DNA of 64,000 bases from NCBI GenBank assembly GCA_021234155.1, contig JAJEKV010000050.1, positions 2,801,842 through 2,865,841 of the forward strand, read 5' to 3'. Shown here piece by piece: positions 1 to 9,321 of the stretch. This DNA comes from Isoetes taiwanensis (Eukaryota; Streptophyta; Lycopodiopsida; Isoetales; Isoetaceae). A model generated the notes under the pieces. That model had not been told where the DNA came from. It searched no databases and was given only the letters and a program-made list of their open reading frames with translations. Each line of letters starts with the position of its first letter. Position 1 is the first letter of the stretch. A program made the translations under genes and the position numbers.

Positions 1-1639
1 GTGTGTATTATGAGATAGACACAATTGTTACAGTTAATGTATGCCTTGCTCCCAGACTCTAATGACTAGTATGTAGGAACAAGTGATGCTTCGGTGCAGA
101 CATTGGAGTCAGAATTACCGCCACAGCAGAAGCATTGTATCGATGCAAGAGTGCAAAAATTTGGAAGGGAACATGTTGAGGTGGGAGTACAGACATCTCC
201 ATAATCCGTAGTGGACTAGGAAGCGTGACATCAAACTAGCAAACATGACATGCTGTCTCAGGACCTGCTACTACTAGTACCTTGACCTTGCGTATTATCA
301 TGGTTGCAGAGGCAGAAACTGATGCTCATTTAGCTATGGATGAGACTCTGCATTTCTTCACTGACATCATGTATGTGAAGGTTGCTGGAGTGTCTGTGCT
401 ACTAGGGTGGGAGCAGCAAGACCTGATCGTCCTTGACATCTTTTTGTTCGGTTTCATGATGCTTTTAGCTGCCTACATATTCTTCAGCATGTTAACCATC
501 TCAAAGGTACTAGTTTTTTCAGTACAAGAGGACCTCTCTCCTCTTCAATTGTGTAACCGCAAGGAAGAGCTTTGCAAGGTCAGGACAACCCGCCTGCAAA
601 AGAAATGAGGCGCATCAATCATTCTAGATCAATGGCCTTCCAATTAATCCTTCGACTGGCTATGTCTAAATAATTTAAGTAGCACAAAATCATCATTAGT
701 ATTACCATTATCTTTTTCTTTATATTTTTTGGGTTTTCATACCCCTTTTGTTGTTTGGATTCCATGGCCAATTTGGTCTCCGTGGATATTAAAAATCTAT
801 CTATATATCTATCCCTCGCAACATGATAATGGTGGAAAACCTTAAACTAGGGATGTGAAAAGGACGTCATCTCCAGGAGTGACAAGCAAAGCTCACTATT
901 AAGATGCAAGAAAAATAAATATTTGTCTAAATTCAGGTAGGCTAAATATTTGTCTAAATTCAGGTAGGTCTAAGATTACAAACTAGTGAGAAACAAAATA
1001 GAATTCATATGTAGCACAATTACAAGGCGTTCTAAGGGGATTTGATATGGATGTAAAAATGATAATTCTTCGAACCATAGACTCAATTGAATGGGTTGTT
1101 ATAAAAGCAAAACAAAGATTTAAGATTAAAAATAATCATGTTAGCTCATTGGTTTTATTTGTCAAAGCATTCTTATTAGAACATTGAGTTATTTTGGTAG
1201 AGGTTCGAACCCCCCTATTTCATATTCTAAAACCTTAATCAAAGCCATAGAGAGGTTTGAGTCTATTCCATATTCCAAAACCTTAGGAGAACTTGTATCT
1301 CATATTTCAATAGGGGCCCCCAATCATAATTCGCTATAATCAAAACAAGAGGCGCCCAAAGGCCCCATCATATGAGCTGGGCCGTAAGATCGATGGATCC
1401 GACGACCGGGGTAGTCCAGGGTGCACCTCATTTAAAATACAAGATACATAAAGTTAAGTTGAATGAAATTCAGGCGTATCAGTAACCCACGACCGCCATG
1501 TGCCTCACCCAAATTCAAGCCGCCTGAATATCATTCAACTAAATTTTCTTGTTTCAGAAATGTCTTCTTACTTGACATTTTTATATGTCAAACATGCTAG
1601 TTGTTAGGATGATGCTACTCTCTACACTGCTTGAGCCAA
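1..1639. other. AT-rich intergenic sequence, no gene recognised
   Basis: I see no supported gene here. The 108-codon open frame at 282-608 has no recognisable domain and no splice or promoter context that would support it. A short direct tandem repeat (unit about 27 bp, two copies) lies at 916-968. The stretch around 1360-1440 resembles the stretch around 38120-38240: both carry a 'gggtc/gggcc...GATGGATC' block followed by a 'cctcattta'-type tail. This suggests a dispersed, decayed repeat family. Confidence 0.5.
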
Positions 1640-1960
1640 TTTGTTAGGAAGCTCCAACATGGAATCCTGCACGATATACTTGTTTGGCTTATGCTACTTT
1701 CTACACTACATGGACCAAATTGTGAGGAGGCCCCAACGTGGAATCATGCACAACACCTAGTTTCAAATTATGCCAACTGAATTAAAACCATCTACTTTAA
1801 ATATATGGATGACATCTTTATTTCATAGGTAGCCAAACAATCATTCTAGGCTTTCTAGTTTTCAAAGTTTGAGAGCGTAAAAAATCTATAAACTAGTTGT
1901 TTGTTAGTGCTACGCTACTAATTATAAACGTTCTCCTTCTTCAATACAAACTTATAGTAG
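1640..1960 (-). repeat. inverted copy of the repeat at 30340-30990
   Basis: Read on the minus strand, this stretch matches the tandem repeat units at 30340-30640 and 30670-30990. Shared blocks include the reverse complements of 'agaagaacatttg', 'gcctagaatggttgtttggct' (interrupted) and 'aactaggtgt'. The short block 'ctacact...ccaa.ttgt.agg' occurs twice (about 1611 and about 1697). It is an old dispersed repeat lying upstream of both DnaJ20 copies, in opposite orientations. Confidence 0.55.
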
Positions 1961-2112
1961 CAACGGTGTATTAGTAAAAAATTTTCTTTTCTCCCATGTG
2001 TATCTCATTCTTAAACATGCCGACAATGTTATACAAAATTATAGCAGCAATAATGTATGCGTAAATCCATTATTGTTATTTTTTTTTTCGCGCAGCTCAT
2101 TCTTGTATAAGA

Positions 2113-2568
2113 GAATGTAAGTCTACTTGACATTCACTAAAAAACTTTTTTCTTTGCCTTCACACGTGCATGTTATGCCTTGTATACAATCTTATTCTTG
2201 TATACACGTATATATAAGAATGAGATGCACATGGAAAAAAAAAATAGTTTGGGCCTACGCATAGTTGCATACACTCTTGCTACTAGAATTTTGTATAACA
2301 TAGTATCGCATACACTTGCATCTCATGTTTGTATATAGTCTCATTCTTGTATGCGCGACCCCGTTATACAAAAATCTAGTAGCAAGTGTACATGCTTAGG
2401 CTTAAACTATTTTTTTTCTTTTTTTTTTTCATGTGCATCTCATTCTTGCATACAGACATGTATACAAGAATAAGACTTGCTATACAAGGCATCACATGCA
2501 CGTGGGAAGGCAAAAGAAAAAAAAGTTATTTTTTTAAGTGAATGTCAAGTAGACTTAGCCTACATTCC
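2113..2568. repeat. long foldback (inverted-repeat) element, MITE-like
   Basis: The left arm (about 2113-2310) and right arm (about 2350-2568) are imperfect reverse complements. Left 'gtctacttgacattcact' pairs with right 'agtgaatgtcaagtagac', left 'ttgtataac' pairs with 'gttatacaa', and left 'gagatgcacatg' pairs with 'catgtgcatctc'. Such a structure folds into a hairpin more than 180 bp tall and is typical of MITE or foldback elements. No coding capacity is visible. The element ends about 170 bp upstream of the TATA box of the first DnaJ20 copy. Confidence 0.65.
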
Positions 2569-2735
2569 TTTATACAAAGGGTGCTTATGGATATTCCGCC
2601 TAGATCACGAATGCATTCCAAGCAGGAGATCCTTTGCTAGAAGGGTTTTAGCAATGACCCTTTTGCAGAATCTTGTTCTAGAAGACCTTAGGAGATCCTT
2701 TTCTAGACGGGTTTATCGATTAACCTTTCGCAGCT

Positions 2736-2742
2736 TATATAA
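2736..2742 (+). promoter_or_regulatory. TATA box of DnaJ20 copy 1
   Basis: TATATAA lies 96 bp upstream of the ATG in a stretch ('gcagcttatataagtttcaa') shared almost base for base with the second DnaJ20 copy at 31269-31275. The conservation between paralogues supports a core promoter. Confidence 0.55.
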
Positions 2743-2837
2743 GTTTCAAGCTTTTTTCTTCCCATCACAGCCAGACTTTGGAACGGTAGGTGTTTTCAGA
2801 CAAATCTCCATTTCAAGCAGAATTTAGATAGCATCTA

Positions 2838-3615
2838 ATGTCACGGTCGGCGGCGATCGATCTGCAAGCATATAACCTTATTGATAGCAGCAGAATTCCA
2901 TTAGAAAAGAATTGGAATATGTGCTCAAAGCAGAGTCTGGGTTTAAAAGTGTGCCCTTTAAGTTCTCGTATGCATAACAATGTGTTTCATAGAAGAAGTT
3001 TTTTACTGGGTGCTCCAAAAAGAAGTCATTGTGTGAGAACTAGTGCTTGTTTGGGAGAAAGCACTTCAACCCTTATGATGCCAGACTTTTACAGTGTTTT
3101 AGGGCTTCCTAAGTTTGTGCCTCATGGCGATATAAAAACTGTATATCGCCAAATGGCTAGGAAATATCATTTTGATGTGTGTCATTCTGAGGAGTTGGAA
3201 GACTGTACCAGAATATTTATTTCTGTTCAAGAGGCTTATGAAACGTTGTTTGATCCCAGAAGAAGGGCATTGTATGATCAGGCCATTGCTGGAAATGTGG
3301 ATGCTATTGGAATTCCTGGCAAATGGCCTTGGGAATTGGAAGATGAAGTAAGTCCTTTTTCCAATCCAGTTTGTTGTATATTGTTACCTGTTAGCAACTT
3401 ATGCTGTGTTTATTGGAATATTTCTTATACTTTCAGTCATCTAATTCTATTTTCTTATTTCATTGTGCACTATGTCAATGAGTTGGATATCTAAATGGAT
3501 GGAGCAACTTGATGGATTGAAGAGGAGAAGTGCTGCCAAAACAGCAGACAAATTAGATAGCTGGGCCTCAAGAATGCACAGAAGAAGAGAAGAGGAGGTT
3601 GAGCCCACTATGTAA
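2838..3615 (+). pseudogene. DnaJ20-like J-domain protein, decayed copy
   Basis: This is a paralogue of the intact gene at 31370-32147, with the same exon layout: exon 1 2838-3347 (170 codons) and an exon-2 equivalent ending at the TAA 3613-3615. Two lesions hit key sites. The J-domain HPD tripeptide at residues 111-113, needed to stimulate Hsp70 ATPase, reads HFD. The splice acceptor expected just before 3469 is missing: the intact copy has 'tgtatag|gaaact' and this one has 'cattgtgcact'. The donor 'gaa|gtaagt' at 3348 remains. Exon 2 is still open for 48 codons and ends in the same arginine-rich tail. Unspliced reading runs into a stop at 3494. The decay therefore looks recent. An alternative acceptor (the CAG ending at 3436) could give a different mRNA, so a residual product is not excluded. 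Confidence 0.75.
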
Positions 3616-4231
3616 AACACATCATCCAAGTTTCCAGACTTACAATTGCTATTGAGATTACCATAGTTTTATGGTGTATTGAGTTTTGCATAGCCTATTA
3701 TGGGTGCAAGTCCCATTAGTCAGGGATTTTCGCACTTATAATCATAGATGATGGATATATGAACAATTCGGATCATGTATTAGACAAAAAACTAGCTTTG
3801 AAAAAGTGTCTCTATAACCCTATAAAAAGGTCTGTTGAATCTAGAAGAGTGACAATTTCAGGTAATAAGATTGAAAATATCATAATTCATGTTAAAAGTT
3901 TAAGCGAAGTTGGTGCTGTCATATAATCTCTATAATTTTTCATTTGAATTGTTTTTTAAAGTTTAAAATTAGTTATTATTTTCTTATTTGTTTTTGCTGC
4001 AGGAAATGATGGACAAAATGATCTGTATTCAATCTTTGGTTTGATGTTTGAGCTGTTGAAATAATACTTGAATACATAGGGTCAAATCCTAGCCCTTAGG
4101 CCAGGATCAATCTAGAATATGCCCCGTATTAAATCTAAGCCAACAAGATGGAAACCCTACAAACGCATAAAATATGTTTAAACACATTTAGTTTGCACAT
4201 CGAATACGTAATGGTCACATGGGAGAAAAGC
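3616..4231. other. 3' flank of DnaJ20 copy 1, no gene
   Basis: The first roughly 70 bp ('aacacatcatccaagtttcc...') match the sequence downstream of the second DnaJ20 copy, so the duplicated block extends past the coding region. The rest is AT-rich with no supported ORF. It ends at the target site of the giant LTR element. Confidence 0.5.
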
Positions 4232-4236
4232 TTTTC

Positions 4237-5787
4237 TATGACGTTCCAGCATAACATACGGTATGAATACGTATATTATACTGACACGTCACTAGTACAT
4301 GTCGACTCAGACGACATGTACACGGCGACCGTAAAGGGTAGTACCCTAGGGTACGGCCTTGTGAACCATTATATTGCACATGTTAAGGCCACATGTGAAT
4401 ATAATATCTTTTGCCATGTGGCAATAGCCCATTGACCAAAAGGGCCCAGCCCTAAAATTCGTGGGGATAAAGGGGCATAAACCCTAAAAGGGAAACCCTT
4501 TCGGTTTCCAGCCCCTATAGGTCGGATTGGAGCAGCATTGGACGCCATTTCGCCTGAAGAGTAGCAGAGGAATCGGAATTCCTAGGTTGCAGCTCGATCC
4601 AAGACCAGCAGTCTCGAAATCCAGCAGCATGGACGCTTTCAGAGGAGTGGGAGCCAGCCAAGAAGCGGGTTAGTGGTTGATCCGATAGTTAGACCCGAGT
4701 TTTCAGCCCTCATTCCATAGGATTAGTATCCATTCTTAGCTATAGGCGACCCCCTACGACCTAAGAATGATAAACACTAACAAAGGAACCTAACCATGTA
4801 TGATTAGGTAGATTAGAATAGATGTATTCTATTATTTCAGTTCTGTTTTGTTGATGTTTTGACATTCTATGCGCCACTCTTGTGTATTGGGAAGGGAGGT
4901 AGAGACCCAAAGCCTAAGTAGATGGATGATCCTAGTTTTAGCCCATTAATTCCTAATTAATGCGGCCTGTGCATAAGAGCCCGCCTGGCTGTGGGTGGCG
5001 GGGCTAGACCTACTGACAAGGGAGGGCTTGTCTAATCACGGTTGATCCCTCCGGTGCGTGGCGGGCCGGGAACGTTGTGAGCCAGGCCTAATACCCGGCA
5101 CTGCGTGAGGGGGGGGTATGGGCTCGACACCTCTTGGGTGATCGTCATCTTCTAGGGGTTCAAGTCGTTATCTGACGGTGACTCTACGGCTCGCCTTTGT
5201 GATTGGCATGAACCTTCGGAGGGGAGTGATCTCCTCCGCCTCATCCTACGGGAGATGCAACCCGATAGTAGTAGCCCCTACGGCTATTCACCCCGGCAGT
5301 TACGGTCGGGCTCCAATACTTTTCACCCTATCTCGCAAAGTATGCACGGGAGGGGCGGATGGAGTGGACTACCCAACGGCCATGTTCCTATGCCGACCAA
5401 ATCCATTTGCAATGAATTATGTCTGCATTGTTATCCGGAGATCCAAGCCGTCAGTCTTTCCCCATGAGTCTGAGCCTGGGTAGGATCTCCCCATGTTATG
5501 TTGATGTTCTTGATGTGTTGTTGCAGCCCTGTGATATGGTGGACCACCCTTCGAGGTGGGTATGTTATTGTTGTTGTCATGTGCTCATGTTTGCTTACAC
5601 TTCGCAGCCTAGGACGATCCAGGGGAGGCGGGATGAATGACACGTCCATTCTTCCCGTCGGGTTCTTGGCCACCATCAAGGGCCCGATGTTAGGTGGGCG
5701 GCCTCATATCGAAGCGAGATCTTTGGTTTGAGGGATGATCTCCGGTTTGTATCTGATCGGGCCATCGTATATGAGGGGCCGTCCACA
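4237..5787 (+). repeat. 5' LTR of the giant element
   Basis: Matches 27381-28930 over its whole length with scattered differences. It ends in 'gtccaca', directly followed by the PBS. The short ORFs between 5178 and 5731 are not shared intact by the other LTR and are not considered genes. The segment 4480-4530 contains telomere-like 'aaaccctaaaa' and 'aaacccttt' blocks, which are common in plant 5' leaders. Confidence 0.9.
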
Positions 5788-5788
5788 A

Positions 5789-5800
5789 TGGTATCGAGCC
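5789..5800 (+). other. primer binding site, initiator-Met type
   Basis: TGGTATCGAGCC begins one base after the LTR. It differs by one missing base from TGGTATCAGAGCC, the usual plant sequence complementary to the 3' end of initiator methionine tRNA, which primes minus-strand synthesis. Confidence 0.7.
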
Positions 5801-6038
5801 TTGATCTTGGCGCACCGGGGATCGAGCACGGCCACCGTAATCCTATAGGAACTAACTAATCTAGATATTCAGTCTTGGAGATAAAAGCCCAAGCACGAAC
5901 CTCGAGTAGTGGGAAAATTTTTCCCCAGGAATAGAGTTAGTAACTATCTAGAATTAGGATAATTAGAGAACATAATTTAGATGAAGTAGATTGAAGAAAA
6001 GCCATCTAAGAAAGCCTAGTAAATGTTAGTCACTTTTT

Positions 6039-6116
6039 GGCCGACACCTCCAAGGGTGCGCCAGGAGCATGTTAGGTCCATACCTAATGGGTCTCTTGCG
6101 CACTCTTAGAGGGGTC
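6039..6116 (+). repeat. leader palindrome repeat, copy 1
   Basis: First of four copies of a roughly 77-bp imperfect palindrome. The outer arms are 'acacctccaagggtgcg' and 'gcgcactcttagaggggt'. The inner arms are 'gttaggt' and 'acctaat'. It lies in the untranslated leader between the PBS and the H3-like ORF. Confidence 0.75.
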
Positions 6117-6253
6117 ACCCAATATGAACTCTAGAACTCGGCCATAGGAGCCCCAAATGGTAAAATAAAAGATGAAATCCCATTTAAAAAGCTCGAAGTA
6201 GTTAAATTGGTATGTTAAAACACAGAAAAACGTTAAATAAAAGTCAATTTGGA

Positions 6254-6329
6254 GCAACACCTCTAAGGGTGCACCAAAGCATAGTTAGGTCATGACCTAA
6301 CACCCTCCTCGCGCACACTTAGAGGGGTC
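6254..6329 (+). repeat. leader palindrome repeat, copy 2
   Basis: Same repeat, with a perfect 18-bp inner palindrome GTTAGGTCATGACCTAAC. The outer arms are 'acacctctaagggtgc' and 'gcgcacacttagaggggt'. The spacing from copy 1 is about 215 bp, the same as from copy 2 to copy 3, so the leader is built of roughly 214-bp tandem units that have diverged outside the palindromes. Confidence 0.8.
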
Positions 6330-6466
6330 CCCTAAAAGTGACCTCGGAATTTGATCCAAATTTACTCAAATTCTAAAAGTAATGATAGAATCTTGCTTAT
6401 AATGCTTAAATTAGTTAGAAATGCATGTTAATTTGTTTAAATTGGATAAGTTTAAAGCAAAAAGAG

Positions 6467-6544
6467 GTCAACACCTCTAAGGATGCAACAGGGCATAGTT
6501 AGGTCTGGACCTAACACGCTCCTCGCGCATGCTTAGAAGGGTTC
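6467..6544 (+). repeat. leader palindrome repeat, copy 3
   Basis: The inner palindrome is GTTAGGTCTGGACCTAAC. The outer arms are 'acacctctaaggatgc' and 'gcgcatgcttagaagggt'. It is the last palindrome before the putative promoter of the H3-like ORF. Confidence 0.75.
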
Positions 6545-6629
6545 GAGGAAAAATAGTTGAAGGAGACCCAGCTTCGATTCGGGATATGGAGGATTTCACC
6601 AACAAACCAAGAAAATAAGCACCTAGGCC

Positions 6630-6655
6630 AAACCCTAAAATTTAACCCTATAAAT
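6630..6655 (+). promoter_or_regulatory. candidate promoter of the H3-like ORF: telo-box plus TATA-like box
   Basis: AAACCCTAA at 6630-6638 is a telo-box, an element frequent in plant promoters of S-phase and translation genes. TATAAAT at 6649-6655 lies 106 bp upstream of the ATG. A further 'tagggttt' follows at about 6680. These motifs are short, and 'aaccctaa' also occurs in the LTRs, so promoter function is a guess. They would allow transcription independent of the LTR. Confidence 0.35.
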
Positions 6656-6761
6656 TAAGTGGACTTAGACCTCATTTTTTAGGGTTTCCCACGTTGTCCT
6701 TCGAGCTTATCCCAACAGACGATCTTCCGGCGCCCTGATCCAAATCGAACTCTGTCAAACG

Positions 6762-7946
6762 ATGGCTAGGACGAAGCAGACCGCTCCTAAGGTAAGCAAC
6801 GATGATAAGCCCAGCGCCCAAGTCCTCGCCGCCGAGCAGAAACTCAAAGATGCCGAAGAGAAACTGAAGGCCGACCTGGAGAGGCGACCTAGATACTACC
6901 GAAATCTAGAGAAGAGGCGGAAGAAAGAAGAGAAGACCAAGAGGAAAGAAGAGAAGGCAAAGAGGAAAGAGGAAAAAGCAAAGAGGAGAGAGGAGAGGGC
7001 AAGGAAGAAAGCACAGGAAGCAGCCGAGGAGGCCGAGGAAGACCAATGGCACGAACAGGGAACGAAGAGCAGGGAAGAACACCACAGGAAAGGCAAAAGG
7101 GTGATGACAGACGAGCCCCCGCAGAAGAAGAGGAGGAGCTCGGTCGACATCGTCATCGGTGAACGACCCGAAGGCGACCAACCTCCATCGTCGTCGGAAG
7201 ATTCGAGGGACGCGCAGAACTTCTTGGAAGAAGTACTTGTAGGAACAGGAGAATCCTCGCAGAAGAACAAGAACAGTCATCCTGAGACAGATGAACCCCA
7301 AGAGGAGGGCCAAACCCCAGCCCAAGACCCGGCAGGACCCCAGATTGAACTACCCCCGCCAATGCCTCCACCGTTTTCGCAATGGCAAGAAGCGAGGAAG
7401 CTAGATGCAGACAAAGCAGCCGCAAAGAAGGCGAACAAAACGGCCAGAGAATCATACACTCTAGGGCCCGAGAAGAGGTACCAGAAAGAGTTAGCAGATT
7501 ATTCCATATATAAGAGGATGCACACCGAGTACAATGCCTATTACGAGGCACACAAGGTAAAATATATTGAAGGAGGGCGCTCAACACGTGAGACACTCCA
7601 GCTGAAACCCCCACCAGAGCTTCCGGACCCCCCACAGAAGCCCAAGAGAAGATCCCAAAATTCAGTATTTGGGAAAGCCTTGCGAGAAATCCGACACTTC
7701 CAACGGAGTTACGGATTTCTTATCCCCAGAGCTGCATTCCAGAGATTTGTCCAGGAGATTTTGTGGGATTTCGACCCTGACAAGCGAGTAACCAACGACA
7801 TGTTACTCGCTTTACAAGAAGCAGCAGAAATGGAGGCCGTGCAACACTTCGAAGATTCACTGGCATGCACGGTCCATGCAAAAAGAATCACGCTTCAGCC
7901 AAAGGACATGAGACTGGCCAAATACATCAAGAGGACAGATAAATAG
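6762..7946 (+). CDS. chimeric histone H3-like protein encoded by an LTR element
   Basis: 394 residues in one intact frame. Residues 2-8 (ARTKQTA) equal the first seven residues of the mature H3 tail; the next residues are P and K, so Lys4 and Lys9 are kept but Arg8 is Pro and Ser10 is Val. Residues 22-95 are a Lys/Glu/Arg-rich coiled coil. K112-R113 and K122-R125 form a bipartite nuclear signal. Residues 130-205 are acidic and proline-rich. Residues 302-391 align without gaps to the H3 fold, residue 306 matching H3 Ala47. Visible matches are ALREIR (306-311), FQR (326-328), ALQEA (350-354), FED (363-365), HAKR (372-375) and PKD (380-382). By hand I count about half identical over 85 positions. 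C369, H372, R375 and D382, at the H3-H3' interface, are kept. Loop 1 has canonical length. It probably enters nucleosomes or mimics H3 in the nucleus. It occupies the usual gag position but shows no capsid or zinc-knuckle motif. Confidence 0.85.
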   Translation: MARTKQTAPKVSNDDKPSAQVLAAEQKLKDAEEKLKADLERRPRYYRNLEKRRKKEEKTKRKEEKAKRKEEKAKRREERARKKAQEAAEEAEEDQWHEQGTKSREEHHRKGKRVMTDEPPQKKRRSSVDIVIGERPEGDQPPSSSEDSRDAQNFLEEVLVGTGESSQKNKNSHPETDEPQEEGQTPAQDPAGPQIELPPPMPPPFSQWQEARKLDADKAAAKKANKTARESYTLGPEKRYQKELADYSIYKRMHTEYNAYYEAHKVKYIEGGRSTRETLQLKPPPELPDPPQKPKRRSQNSVFGKALREIRHFQRSYGFLIPRAAFQRFVQEILWDFDPDKRVTNDMLLALQEAAEMEAVQHFEDSLACTVHAKRITLQPKDMRLAKYIKRTDK

Positions 7947-8001
7947 AACAGAAGCTACTTTTTGTAACTAACAGGCTTATATGTAATGTATGAAAATTTT
8001 G

Positions 8002-8007
8002 AATAAA
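8002..8007 (+). promoter_or_regulatory. polyadenylation signal-like AATAAA
   Basis: AATAAA lies 55 bp after the stop codon of the H3-like ORF, in an AT-rich stretch ('gaaaattttgaataaaaagg'). It is consistent with an independent transcription unit inside the element, but the motif is short. Confidence 0.35.
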
Positions 8008-8078
8008 AAGGATATATAGTTGTTTAAATGTGCATTGGAATAAGTCTAATAGTAGTTAAGTAGCAAATGTGAAATTTT

Positions 8079-8157
8079 GGCCAACACCTCCAAGAGTGCG
8101 CCAGAGGCCACTTAGGTCCCAACCTAACACCCTCCTCGCGCACTCTTAGAGGGGTCC
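8079..8157 (+). repeat. palindrome repeat, copy 4, downstream of the H3-like ORF
   Basis: Same repeat as the three leader copies, with outer arms 'acacctccaagagtgcg' and 'gcgcactcttagaggggt' (nearly perfect) and inner arms 'cttaggt' and 'acctaac'. It lies about 130 bp after the stop codon, so the repeats flank the ORF on both sides in the same orientation. Confidence 0.8.
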
Positions 8158-8946
8158 GATTTTCCAAACCCCATAACTTGAGCTACAGGGCTCCAAATCG
8201 CCTGAAATTTGTTGCAATAGGACCGTTAGACAGCCTAGAATCCATTTATGATCTCAAATTAGGCTAGAAATGTCAAACCCCAGCTCAAAATGACCAAAAT
8301 GGCTCAAACCCTTGAATTATTTTCCCAAACTGTGGTTTGTTTGTAAATAGAAGCATACCCCATTAGTACCTCGCAAGTATTGCTCTCGGCTCAAAGCTGA
8401 TGCCTTACTCCTAGATAGAAGTGCCCAAGAACACCCCTTTGTTATAGTCATCTAGACCTCAGCATAGCAACCCAAGTCCAACTGTTGGTACATCACCTCT
8501 GCTCATGCCAAAGGCATAAACCTTGACCTAATTTTGTGTCTTTCTGATAGAGTTTGACTTATATAGCCGCCACATTGACACTCCCTATTGCCAGGATACC
8601 TAGAAAGGAGCTAGAGTCTAGAGCTGCCCAAGTCACTCCATGTGTAGAGATTGGACTCCCCCAAACCAACTTTGCTAGGACCTTAGAGTGTGCCTCAAAC
8701 ATCATGGAGGTTTTGCAAAACAACCCTCATGTCATGCCATACCACACGTCATAATATCCATAGACTTGGAGAATATAGATATGTCTCCAGTAATGCTGCT
8801 CGAGCCATCTTGCTTGATTATAGAGCCCAACATGTTGTAGGAGAGCCTTTCAAGTAGACCCTTAGACTCTAGGATATACGAGCGTTGCTTTTGAAGTACA
8901 GGGCCAGAGCCACAGAAGAGCTAGAGACGCAACTTCTTGAAGACAT
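8158..8946 (+). other. internal region of the giant element, left of the nested insertion
   Basis: No recognised domain. A short open frame from about 8885 is cut by the gypsy insertion at 8947. It reads on in the same frame from 23478 to a stop at 23635-23637 (Lys/Glu/Thr-rich, no known domain). A further open frame at 8554-8754 is unrecognised. These may be remnants of a second coding region of the element. Confidence 0.4.
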
Positions 8947-9320
8947 TGTTGGGGTGGTCACCACTCACCACACTCTTCACCACTCACCACACTCTTCACC
9001 ACTCACCACATTCGTCACTACTCACCACATTCACCACTGTTGTGGTGGTATAGAGGAGATAGTATACCGTATATGGAGGGAGATACGCACATGCACGCGT
9101 GCAGGATATTTGCACGTATGCATTGTGGGCATTATCATTACTGTATTATCTGAGCAGAGAGAGAAGAACAGAGAGACGGTGTATTGAGAGAGAGGATTTT
9201 GCTTGATCTAGCTATGGAGATGATGATTCTTTGTGTTGTGCATTGCCTTGTTCTGATAGATTGAGCTTGGATTGTTGGGTTTTTCATCCTTCTTGCAAGG
9301 TTAGAGTTCAGACTCTAACA
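8947..9320 (+). repeat. 5' LTR of the nested gypsy element
   Basis: 374 bp, TG...CA. It opens with a block of degenerate 'caccactcaccacactctt' repeats (about 8958-9036) that is 38 bp longer than in the 3' LTR. The remainder matches the 3' LTR almost exactly; one substitution is obvious near the end ('cagactc' versus 'caggctc'). Confidence 0.9.
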
Positions 9321-9321
9321 A

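Noticed and set aside
282-608. 108-aa ORF near the left edge as a gene
   Set aside because: There is a hydrophobic stretch but no recognised domain, no splice or promoter support, and AT-rich surroundings.
5178-5731. Several 60-100 codon ORFs in the LTR of the giant element
   Set aside because: The second LTR does not preserve them, and no domain is recognisable.
6896-7635. Long minus-strand ORFs opposite the H3-like gene
   Set aside because: They are low-complexity shadows (Ser/Leu/Phe-rich) produced by the Lys/Glu-rich and Pro-rich coding strand.
6762-7946. Centromeric histone CenH3 (CENP-A type)
   Set aside because: Loop 1 has the length of canonical H3 without the extra residues usual in CenH3, and the tail tip is canonical H3 rather than a divergent CenH3 tail. 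Not formally excluded without a phylogeny.
8079-8157. Animal-type histone mRNA 3' stem-loop after the H3-like ORF
   Set aside because: The palindrome is far longer than the short histone stem-loop, lacks its consensus, and also occurs three times upstream. Plant histone mRNAs are polyadenylated and an AATAAA is present.
8941-9040. CRISPR-like or satellite array in the CACCACTCACCACA block
   Set aside because: Units are adjacent and degenerate without unique spacers; it is a microsatellite in an LTR of a plant nuclear element.
8947-9187. ORF at the start of the gypsy LTR reading through CACTCACCACA repeats
   Set aside because: It is LTR sequence with a simple repeat. The same frame appears in the other LTR only because the LTRs are identical.
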